Source: Candidatus Woesearchaeota archaeon (lineage in GTDB: Archaea > Nanobdellota > Nanobdellia > SCGC-AAA011-G17 > JACQNH01). From it: DNA of 37,320 nucleotides. Each line of letters begins with the position of its first letter. The stretch's first letter is position 1. A program made the translations under genes and the position numbers. The DNA lies in NCBI GenBank assembly GCA_023246445.1, contig JAHFIJ010000007.1, forward strand, positions 1 to 37,320, read 5' to 3'. Below are positions 16,218 to 23,460 of the stretch, piece by piece. Below the pieces are notes generated by a model that did no database searches, was not told where the DNA came from, and worked only from the letters and a program-made list of their open reading frames with translations.

Positions 16218-17336
16218 ATGAATGAAGTAATTGTATTTAATTTCGAGTCAAGTAGATACTTAGGGACTAATCTATTAGGCAGACAGTATACTATCCAAGA
16301 TTATAAATCTTTAATAAATACTCCTGAATTCGCAGAATTGATACGAAAAGATTTTTCTTTAATACAAAATTGGCAGGCTGCGGATAAATTTTTTCAAGAG
16401 CATACAACATTTATAATTAATTCTTTTCTCTCTGGAAGGCAAACTCTCGGAATTGAAATGTGGTTGTCTTTGCTTGAAAGGATAGAACAGATAGATTCTG
16501 GTAATTACCGCAAAATACACAAAGGAACAGCTTATTATCATGCAGGTGTTTACAGTCTTTTTGCAGGACATTACGATAAAGCCTTTCAATGGTTTGAATA
16601 TGCTTTTGAGCAAGATTTAAGACTTCAAAGAAGCGAAACTCCTTCAGTATGGATTCTAACTTTTGATATTAGAGAAAACCAACTAGAAAAAGGTAATGAA
16701 TATGAATATACCAAAAAATTACTATGTAGGATAGAGCAAATTGAAAAAGAAATAATTTTACATGACTCAAGATTTAGTTTGACAGTCGATTCTCTAAGAG
16801 GCATTGTCAAATCCAAAATCGTTTGTGACTTATCTTTCCGTTCATTAAGGTCTGCGTTGGCATCATTGTTAGCAAGTTTTTTAGAGTGTGAAGGAACTGA
16901 ACGTTTCTTAAAAATAGCACCAAATTCTAATGAAGCACAGGTCATAGTAAATAATTTCCTTGTGAATATGACTCTTATTTTAGAAACATTTATTAAAAAG
17001 TCCCCTAAAGCGCAAAATATACCTTTACAAAAAGGTGGTATTGGGGAACTTTACCAGAAAGTGATCGCACCAAATTATAATTTTAATTACACGAGTGATA
17101 AATGTTTTTTATCAAATTATCAAATAAGCAAAAATTATTCCAATATGCTTAATGAAATTAGAGATGCAGAACAATCTGAAGACAAATTAGCAGTCGCATT
17201 TACAGTCTGTCAAAGAGTTAGAAATATATCCCATCACATTTTTAACGAAGCCCATATAAATGAAGAATTGTTTAGAAATTTGACATTAAGAATGTATTAT
17301 GCCATATTTTCAGTTATAGGAAAATTATATGTTTAG
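16218..17336 (+). CDS. TPR-like protein with a C-terminal HEPN-type motif (candidate toxin/effector of the island)
   Basis: This 372-aa protein is not from a family I can name. Residues about 100-135 (GTAYYHAGVYSLFAGHYDKA, then F-Q-W-F-E-Y-A-F-E) look like a TPR helix pair. The rest is strongly helical. Near the C-terminus, TVCQRVRNISHH contains R335-N-I-S-H-H340, which fits the R-N-x(3)-H pattern (Rx4-6H) of HEPN ribonucleases. HEPN domains are common RNA-cleaving effectors in defence systems. ATG 16218 follows the methyltransferase stop by 3 bp, so the two are probably translationally coupled. The HEPN reading rests on one motif and helical context only. Confidence 0.7.
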   Translation: MNEVIVFNFESSRYLGTNLLGRQYTIQDYKSLINTPEFAELIRKDFSLIQNWQAADKFFQEHTTFIINSFLSGRQTLGIEMWLSLLERIEQIDSGNYRKIHKGTAYYHAGVYSLFAGHYDKAFQWFEYAFEQDLRLQRSETPSVWILTFDIRENQLEKGNEYEYTKKLLCRIEQIEKEIILHDSRFSLTVDSLRGIVKSKIVCDLSFRSLRSALASLLASFLECEGTERFLKIAPNSNEAQVIVNNFLVNMTLILETFIKKSPKAQNIPLQKGGIGELYQKVIAPNYNFNYTSDKCFLSNYQISKNYSNMLNEIRDAEQSEDKLAVAFTVCQRVRNISHHIFNEAHINEELFRNLTLRMYYAIFSVIGKLYV

Positions 17337-17345
17337 GAGATTAAC

Positions 17346-17417
17346 ATGTCCAAAAAATCAATCATCATTGAAGTCAAGCCCGAAGTCCTAAAATGGCTTA
17401 GAGAAAGCTCTGAATGA
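17346..17417 (+). pseudogene. 23-codon stub of an XRE/ImmA-type antitoxin or regulator gene
   Basis: A GGAG ribosome-binding site (17336-17339) precedes ATG 17346, which opens the short peptide MSKKSIIIEVKPEVLKWLRE followed by SSE and a stop at 17415-17417. The string I-x-I-x-P-E-V-L-K-W-x-R-E-S closely resembles the first residues of proteins with an N-terminal XRE helix-turn-helix and an ImmA/IrrE metallopeptidase domain, which regulate mobile elements or act as antitoxins. The body of the gene is missing, and the following 120 bp hold only a promoter. I interpret this as a truncated remnant. Confidence 0.5.
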
Positions 17418-17485
17418 AAACACCCCTTAACTTATGCCAATACTATCAATTTACTATAAAAAATCAATCAAAAGGCTTAAATAGT

Positions 17486-17507
17486 CTTATACATTAAAAT
17501 GTATAAG
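17486..17507. promoter_or_regulatory. Palindromic operator-like site before the AAA ATPase gene
   Basis: Arms CTTATACATT (17486-17495) and AATGTATAAG (17498-17507) are exact reverse complements separated by AA. The site lies two bases before the TATA box (17510-17517), over the BRE/TFB position, where a bound dimeric regulator would block initiation. The nearby XRE-type stub might be what remains of its regulator. Confidence 0.6.
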
Positions 17508-17509
17508 TG

Positions 17510-17517
17510 TTTATAAA
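17510..17517 (+). promoter_or_regulatory. TATA box of the ATPase-helicase unit
   Basis: TTTATAAA is centred at 17513.5, predicting transcription from about 17540. This start would either be leaderless at ATG 17540 or give an 18-nt leader with GGGGGA (17545-17550) before ATG 17558. Confidence 0.6.
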
Positions 17518-17539
17518 GAGATATACATAAAAAAGTACA

Positions 17540-19033
17540 ATGTTGGGGGAAGGAAAAATGGAGATAAATGAAAAAGAGCAACTGTTGAAGTACACTTTGG
17601 CAAAACTAGCTGAAGCTCCGCAACTTGTTAAAAATCACCTTGAAGAAGCAGGAAGAACTCTCAAATATAGGAGGGCTTATTTCAGAATTAAAAAATATGT
17701 TGATAATTACCTCATGGGCGAACAGTTAGGAAACATAAGCAAAAGGCTAGTTATCTTGCCAGGTTTAAGGGGTGTTGGAAAGACAACAATAGTATTCCAG
17801 ATTTATGATTATTTAAAGAATCAAAAGAAAATTGAGCAGGATAGACTTCTTTACTTTTCAACAGACGAACTCAAGGCTTATCTTGGTAGGAAGATTTTGG
17901 ATGTTACAGACACTTTTATTCAGGAAATTCATAAAACCTCTCCAATACATTTAGATAAAGAAATATTTATTTTTGTTGATGAAGCCCATTTTGATAGTAA
18001 TTGGAGCGAAACCGCAAAGATACTATTTGATAAAAGCAAAAAGATTTTCATGATATTTACAGGATCTTCTGCATTAAGTTTAGAGTTGAGTGTCGATGCT
18101 GCGAGAAGAACAACAAAAGAAATTGTCTTTCCAATGAATTTCTCAGAATACTTAACCTTAAGATATGATAGCTGGTTCCCTCCAAAAGACATGGCTGAAA
18201 GCGTAAGGGATTTAATCTTCAAAGGAGAAAATAATGCGATTGTTGAATATGCTTCCTCGAAAGAAAACGAACTCACTAAAAAGATTTTGAAGATAGAAAG
18301 GCCAATTGAAAAAGAATGGGAAGACTTTGTTTGCTATAAAGGGTTTCCATTTACTTTAAACATGTCTCAAATTGAAGCTCATGAAAAAATATTTAGTATG
18401 ATTGATAGAGTAATTGAAAAAGATATATTTTCAATACAATCATTTAACACAGAAACAAGAAACACCATATCAAGAATCTTGACTTTCTTAGCATTACAAT
18501 CTCCGGGAGGGACTTCTGATTCAAAACTTTCTGAAAGATTAGGCATATCTCCCACTTTAGTAAGAAGCATTTTGGATGTTCTAGAAAAAACACACCTTAT
18601 TTTTAGCATCAAGCCTTATGGTGGTGCTGGAAAGGTAGTTAGAAAACCTTGGAAATATTACTTCCTCTCACCTTCGATAAATACTGCAATAAGATTTAAA
18701 CTCGGAGCTTTTGATAGGAATGATAGGGGGATGTTTGGAGTTCTTATAGAGAATATGGTTGCTTCATATTTAATAAGGATGAAAGAAACAATTAATCTAC
18801 CAACAGGGATATTTTATGATGCAGATGAAGGCGGAGCTGACTTTATAATCCAAGATACAAAAGAAAATATAATCCCCCTTGAAGTTGGATATGGGAAAAA
18901 AGACAAAGGACAAATTGAAAGAGCAATAAAAAAATACAACTCTAAGTATGGTATAATCATCTGTGAATGCCAAAATATAAAAAAGGGGAATAATATAATC
19001 TATATACCAATCACAACTTTCTCTTTTGTTTAG
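17540..19033 (+). CDS. AAA ATPase of the AAA_14/DUF4143 type
   Basis: The 497-aa protein has Walker A GLRGVGKTT at residues 75-83 and Walker B IFIFVDEAHFD with D147-E148, followed by a sensor-like FTGSSAL. A winged-helix region (SKLSERLGISPTLVRSILDVL) precedes the DUF4143-like C-terminus with GADFII (D434) and PLEVGYGKK (E448). The lysine of a standard PD-(D/E)xK E-x-K is not in place (E-V-G), so nuclease activity is doubtful. Such ATPases are widespread in archaea and often linked to mobile or defence genes. Start: ATG 17540 fits a leaderless transcript; ATG 17558 with the purine-rich GGGGGA upstream is equally possible. The helicase gene begins 17 bp downstream. Confidence 0.85.
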   Translation: MLGEGKMEINEKEQLLKYTLAKLAEAPQLVKNHLEEAGRTLKYRRAYFRIKKYVDNYLMGEQLGNISKRLVILPGLRGVGKTTIVFQIYDYLKNQKKIEQDRLLYFSTDELKAYLGRKILDVTDTFIQEIHKTSPIHLDKEIFIFVDEAHFDSNWSETAKILFDKSKKIFMIFTGSSALSLELSVDAARRTTKEIVFPMNFSEYLTLRYDSWFPPKDMAESVRDLIFKGENNAIVEYASSKENELTKKILKIERPIEKEWEDFVCYKGFPFTLNMSQIEAHEKIFSMIDRVIEKDIFSIQSFNTETRNTISRILTFLALQSPGGTSDSKLSERLGISPTLVRSILDVLEKTHLIFSIKPYGGAGKVVRKPWKYYFLSPSINTAIRFKLGAFDRNDRGMFGVLIENMVASYLIRMKETINLPTGIFYDADEGGADFIIQDTKENIIPLEVGYGKKDKGQIERAIKKYNSKYGIIICECQNIKKGNNIIYIPITTFSFV

Positions 19034-19050
19034 ATATTTAGAGAATTAAC

Positions 19051-22000
19051 ATGCCAATACCAAAAGAAATCATAGACAACAGTGAAGGAAACAGGTTGAT
19101 TAGTTTCCTGAATAATACTTTGAAGGAAAATCCCAAGACAAAGTTTGATGTAGCAACAGCTTTCTTTAATATCGAAGCTTTTGCAATGATTAAGGAGAAC
19201 CTAAAAGGTGTTGAGAGGTTCAGGCTTCTTCTTGGCAAAACTCCGGAAATTCAGAATGAAAAGACTCTTGGAGATGTTTTAATTCAGGAGATAAGAAAAG
19301 AAGTTGAAGGCTTTGACTTGACAAAAGAAGCAAACCAAACAGTAAAAATATTTATTGAATTTCTAAAGAAGAAAAATGTTGAGATAAGATTGTTTGAAAA
19401 ATTCCTGCATGGAAAAGCGTATATTTTTGATGATAGAATCGTCATAGGCTCTTCAAACTTTACTGCTGCTGGATTGACAAGATATGGTGAATTGAACACT
19501 TGGCAGTTAAAATCTCAGGCAGACCATACAAGAAAAGAATGGTTTGAGAAATTCTGGGCAGAGTCAATTAATTTCAAAGATGAACTAATCAAGCTGTTAG
19601 AAGAATCCAGATTTGGGAGCAAACCCTATACTCCTTATGAAGTCTACATCAAAACCTTATACGAGTTGCAGAAAGAGGACATAAAAGAAGAGCAGAAAGA
19701 GGAAAAGGACAAACCAAGAGGGTTACCGGAAACTAAAGTAAATCTTGCACAATTCCAAGAAGATGCTATCGCAAGAATATGGACAAGAATGAAAAAATAC
19801 GGCGGGTGCATAGTTGCTGATTCTGTCGGTTTAGGGAAAACGTGGATTGCCAAAAAAATCCTTGAAAAAACAGGATATTATGAAAGAAAGAACATCCTAA
19901 TAGTTTGCCCTGCTCAATTAAGAGAAATGTGGAGAAGAGAATTGAAAAAGATTGACGTAAAAGAGAATATTCTCTCTCAAGAGGATCTGGCCTCAGAAAG
20001 TTACGTAGAAAAGGCAAAGAAAACTTTAGGTGGAAAATTTGATAATGTAGAACTTATTGTAGTAGACGAAAGCCATAATTTTAGAAATCCGTTATCAAAC
20101 AGATGGGAGAATTTCTTTACATTAGTTAATGATCACATTGCCAAATCAGGAAAAAGACCTCACATGCTTTTCTTAACAGCAACACCAATAAACAACACGC
20201 CTTGGGACTTGTATTGGCAGATTATGCTTCTTGTCTTGATGGACAGATCAGCATTCATAAAAGAGAATATATCAGATTTATTTAAATTCTTCAAGCAGGC
20301 AAAAGATAATCCCTCTTTATTGAATGATTTGCTAAATGAGATCTCCATAAGAAGAACACGAGACTACATAATAGAAAATTACCCGGATGCTTTTATTAGG
20401 GTTGAACTGCCCAACGGAGAAGGAGAAGAACAAAAGATAATCTTTCCAGACAGGGTTTTAGAGAACATCAATTATCAGCTAGATAAGGCTTACAAAGGAA
20501 TGTATAAAGAGATTGCTGACACAATCACAGAAAAGCTGACAATGGCTTATTATAAAATCTTAGAGTACAGAAAAGAAGGCTTGAAGTCAGAAGAAGAAAG
20601 ACTTGCATTGGGAAGAATGATTGCAATAGGCGGAATATTTAGAACTATTCTTCTTAAGAGATTAGAAAGCAGTGTTGATGCATTCAGGAAAAGTATTTTC
20701 AATCATATAAGATTCTTAGAAAAACTGAAAACCTATCTTAAATCAGGAAAACTTCTGACAAAAGAGACTTATTTCAAATATTTAATGAGCATTGATGAAG
20801 AACTAGAAGGAGAGGATTTAAAAGATATTTTGACGGAGTTTAGGATAAAAGAATATAATGCAGATGAATTATTTAAGGATATAGACAAGGATATTCACTT
20901 ACTTAGAAATATCTTAGAAAAAGTAAATAAAATCAAACCAGAAGATGATGCCAAACTAAAAGTCTTAAAAGACAGATTATTAAATTTGTCGAAAGACGGG
21001 CAAGTTCTCCTATTTACTTATTATGCAGATACTTTGAATTACATATCCAATGAGATAATAAAAGACAAAAGATTTTCAAAACTAAAAATAGAAGCGATTT
21101 CGGGCTCTGGGTTGACAAGCAAAAACCCTCAACAAAGGGAAAAAATTATAGAAGATTTCTCTGCAAAGAAAATAGATATTATTCTAAGTACAGATGTTTT
21201 GTCAGAGGGACAAAATCTTCAAACAGCTAAATATTTGATAAACTATGACCTTCACTGGAATCCTACGAGAATGATCCAGAGAGCGGGCAGAATAGACAGG
21301 ATTGGTTCTCCTTACAAGAAAATATTTGTCTATAACTTTTTTCCCGAAGACGAATTAGAAGAATTATTGAAATTGGTGGAGATTTTGCAAAATAAGATTA
21401 TAAATATTGACAAATCTATTGGCTTAGACCAAACTATACTTGGCGAGGAGATACACCCAAAAGTTTTCGGAATTATCAGGAGAATTAGAGGCAAGGATGA
21501 AAAGATATTTGCAGAATTAGAGCGAGACGTATTTGGCGGAGGCGAGATGTTCTATCAACCTCTAAAAGATTTCCTTAAAAATAAAGGAGTAGAAGAACTT
21601 GAAAAAATACCTTATGGAATATTTAGTGGATTAAAAAAAGACAAGATTTCAGGGATATTCTTCTATTACAAATACGGGAATGATTTCCACTTCTGGTACC
21701 TTTATGATATAAAAACAGATACAATTATAACTAATAAAACAGATATTATTGAGTTTATAAAATGTAAGCTTAAAGAAGAGCGAGTAATACCCAATTTCTT
21801 CGAGAGAGTATACGAAATCAACAAAATAGTAGTAGAAGATATAGAGAGAATATACAAAGAGATTGAATTAAGCTATACTCAAGACTCAAAATTAAAAGAA
21901 TTAAGCAAATCCAGAAGCACAAAATTTGTAAAGAAGATGATTGAGGATATTGATATTCAGATTACTTCTTATCGCAACGAATATCCTAACGATATTTCAA

Positions 22001-22233
22001 TAGAAAAAATTTGGGAGCCAATCAAGAACAAACTTATTTCTATTCCTCAGACAAGAAAGCGATTACAGACCCTAAGGAAAATATGGAGACAATATAAAAA
22101 AGACAATGACTGGAGAAAGATGATTAAAGAGTTAGGCGGATTCTTGATAGAGAAGGGAATATTCAAAAAAACAGTTGTTGAGCCTTTTGATAAGTTAAAA
22201 CTGAAATTAGTAACAATTGATTTTATTTCGTGA
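19051..22233 (+). CDS. PLD-nuclease/SNF2-RapA-like helicase fusion
   Basis: The 1060-aa protein begins with a phospholipase D-like domain: HGKAYIFD (H120, K122, D127) then GSSNFT, one HKD motif as in PLD nucleases that dimerise. From about residue 240 it is a superfamily 2 helicase: Walker A DSVGLGKT (257-264), motif II DESH (339-342), motif III LTATPINN, a regulatory insert, motif V STDVLSEGQNLQTAKYLIN and motif VI QRAGRIDRIG (from Q743). This is the SNF2/RapA (COG0553) type. The C-terminal 250 residues are helical and unassigned. Helicases with PLD domains occur with COG1002 methylases in defence islands; in DISARM the PLD protein (DrmC) and helicase (DrmD) are separate. It is transcribed with the ATPase gene. 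Confidence 0.92.
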   Translation: MPIPKEIIDNSEGNRLISFLNNTLKENPKTKFDVATAFFNIEAFAMIKENLKGVERFRLLLGKTPEIQNEKTLGDVLIQEIRKEVEGFDLTKEANQTVKIFIEFLKKKNVEIRLFEKFLHGKAYIFDDRIVIGSSNFTAAGLTRYGELNTWQLKSQADHTRKEWFEKFWAESINFKDELIKLLEESRFGSKPYTPYEVYIKTLYELQKEDIKEEQKEEKDKPRGLPETKVNLAQFQEDAIARIWTRMKKYGGCIVADSVGLGKTWIAKKILEKTGYYERKNILIVCPAQLREMWRRELKKIDVKENILSQEDLASESYVEKAKKTLGGKFDNVELIVVDESHNFRNPLSNRWENFFTLVNDHIAKSGKRPHMLFLTATPINNTPWDLYWQIMLLVLMDRSAFIKENISDLFKFFKQAKDNPSLLNDLLNEISIRRTRDYIIENYPDAFIRVELPNGEGEEQKIIFPDRVLENINYQLDKAYKGMYKEIADTITEKLTMAYYKILEYRKEGLKSEEERLALGRMIAIGGIFRTILLKRLESSVDAFRKSIFNHIRFLEKLKTYLKSGKLLTKETYFKYLMSIDEELEGEDLKDILTEFRIKEYNADELFKDIDKDIHLLRNILEKVNKIKPEDDAKLKVLKDRLLNLSKDGQVLLFTYYADTLNYISNEIIKDKRFSKLKIEAISGSGLTSKNPQQREKIIEDFSAKKIDIILSTDVLSEGQNLQTAKYLINYDLHWNPTRMIQRAGRIDRIGSPYKKIFVYNFFPEDELEELLKLVEILQNKIINIDKSIGLDQTILGEEIHPKVFGIIRRIRGKDEKIFAELERDVFGGGEMFYQPLKDFLKNKGVEELEKIPYGIFSGLKKDKISGIFFYYKYGNDFHFWYLYDIKTDTIITNKTDIIEFIKCKLKEERVIPNFFERVYEINKIVVEDIERIYKEIELSYTQDSKLKELSKSRSTKFVKKMIEDIDIQITSYRNEYPNDISIEKIWEPIKNKLISIPQTRKRLQTLRKIWRQYKKDNDWRKMIKELGGFLIEKGIFKKTVVEPFDKLKLKLVTIDFIS

Positions 22234-22256
22234 TAAAATGAAGAACCATGAAATCT

Positions 22257-22276
22257 AGTTGACGGTGCCGTCAACT
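22257..22276. terminator. GC-rich palindrome after the helicase gene
   Basis: Arms AGTTGACGG (22257-22265) and CCGTCAACT (22268-22276) are separated by TG, followed by TTG. It lies 24 bp beyond the helicase stop and is richer in G+C than its surroundings. It may terminate the island transcript or be a transposon end; the sequence does not decide. Confidence 0.35.
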
Positions 22277-22670
22277 TTGCCAACTACTGAAAAAAAAGTG
22301 TATAAGCCATAGACATATGTCGTAGGACGTTTATGTTGTAGAACATAAATGAATTTTGCTTGTAAAATCAAGCAAACAAGTGAAGATAGCAAATTTGATA
22401 AATGGTGCAGAAGAAATGGAATTAAACACATCCGTTCAGCAATTCATAGCCCAACTACTACAGGAAAGGTTGAAAGATTATTTCAGACTATGGACAGAGA
22501 AATGCCCTTTTGTAATAATGATTCCGAGTTGTTTAGAATGAGGTATAATCATTTTAGACCGCATATGAGCCTACATGAGAAAGTCCCAGCAGACATTTAT
22601 TTTGCATTCGATAAACTATTTTAAAGGGTTATGACATATGTCAGTGGATTGCACACTACTGAAAAAAAAG
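22277..22670. mobile_element. Remnant of an insertion sequence between direct repeats
   Basis: A 22-bp near-perfect direct repeat bounds the segment: TTGC, two variable bases, then ACTACTGAAAAAAAAG (16 identical bases at 22283-22298 and 22655-22670). Inside it the palindrome GACATATGTC occurs at both sides (22312-22321 and 22633-22642), and TTTATGTT/AACATAAA (22330-22337 and 22342-22349) forms a hairpin. Between them is the C-terminal end of a DDE transposase. This looks like a deletion product of a larger element; no complete transposase or terminal repeats remain. Confidence 0.6.
22349..22624 (+). pseudogene. C-terminal fragment of a DDE (rve-type, IS481-like) transposase
   Basis: The 91-codon frame encodes FDKWCRRNGIKHIRSAIHSP followed by TTTGKVERLFQT, which carries the last catalytic glutamate (the E of DDE) in the form typical of retroviral-integrase-like transposases, then RMRYNHFRPHMSLHEKVPA, the usual C-terminal block of that fold. 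The HTH region and both catalytic aspartates are missing, so the fragment cannot transpose. The N-terminal ten residues before FDKWC probably belong to the end of the domain just after the second aspartate. It separates the defence genes from psmB and marks the right edge of the island. Confidence 0.8.
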
Positions 22671-22675
22671 AAAGC

Positions 22676-22683
22676 TTTATAAA
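22676..22683 (+). promoter_or_regulatory. TATA box of psmB
   Basis: TTTATAAA is centred at 22679.5, predicting a leader of about 36 nt that includes GGTGA (22730-22734), seven bases before the psmB ATG at 22742. It lies just beyond the IS remnant, so the insertion left the promoter intact. Confidence 0.6.
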
Positions 22684-22741
22684 CAATCACTTCAATTAAA
22701 ATTTAACAAAATAAAGAGGATATTATTCTGGTGATTTGTAA

Positions 22742-23383
22742 ATGATGAAAAACGATGAAGACTATATAAAATCCGGCACTACAACTGTAGGAATAGTTTG
22801 TAAGGAGGGTGTTGTATTAGCGGCGGATAGAAGAGCCACAGCTGGATTTTTGATAGTAGACAAAAAAGCTGAAAAGGTCCATAAAATTACTGACAATTTA
22901 GCTGTAACAATAGCAGGGACTATATCAGATATTCAATTATTATTAAGAGTTGCAAGAAGCGAATTAAGCTTAAAACAAATGAGAAAGGGCGAGGAAGTAA
23001 GTGTAAAAGAGGCTGCTAATTTAATGGGGAGATTAGTATATTCAAATATAAGAAAATTCAGTGCTATTCCAGGGGTTTCACATTTTATATTGGGTGGGAT
23101 AGATTCAAATGGATTTTATGTTTATGATATTTTCCCAGATGGAACTGTAACTTTAATTGATGAATATATAAGCTCGGGTTCTGGAAGTGTTATGGCTTTT
23201 GGCGTTCTTGATACAATGTATAAGAAGAATACATCTCTGGAAGAAGGAATAAAATTAGCTATAACTGCAATAAATGCTGCTTTACAGAGAGATGCTGCTT
23301 CAGGTGAAGGCATAGATGTAATGACAGTTACAAAAGAGGGTGTTAAAAAAGTATTCGAGAAGGAAATAATTACTAAGATTTAA
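22742..23383 (+). CDS. psmB: 20S proteasome beta subunit
   Basis: The 213-aa precursor has a short propeptide of 12 residues ending in SG, with cleavage before T13 to expose the catalytic N-terminal threonine (G-TTTVG). The catalytic-site residues follow: D (ADRRAT), K (VDKKAEKVHKI) and the SGSGS/D-A-A-S-G-E-G-I-D block. Beta subunits form the inner rings of the 20S particle with the alpha subunit encoded at 35235-35948. The start is supported by GGTGA seven bases upstream. Linkage to fttA downstream recurs in archaea. Length is normal. Confidence 0.96.
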   Translation: MMKNDEDYIKSGTTTVGIVCKEGVVLAADRRATAGFLIVDKKAEKVHKITDNLAVTIAGTISDIQLLLRVARSELSLKQMRKGEEVSVKEAANLMGRLVYSNIRKFSAIPGVSHFILGGIDSNGFYVYDIFPDGTVTLIDEYISSGSGSVMAFGVLDTMYKKNTSLEEGIKLAITAINAALQRDAASGEGIDVMTVTKEGVKKVFEKEIITKI

Positions 23384-23460
23384 TGTTTTTTATGGACTAT
23401 ATTAAAGGATTTAAAATGGAATTAAGAAATATAAAATAAAAGTATTAATTAGGAGAACAT

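Noticed and set aside
22356-22541. Second plus-strand frame over the transposase fragment
   Set aside because: It overlaps the transposase fragment in another frame and shows no family pattern, whereas the other frame has clear transposase blocks.
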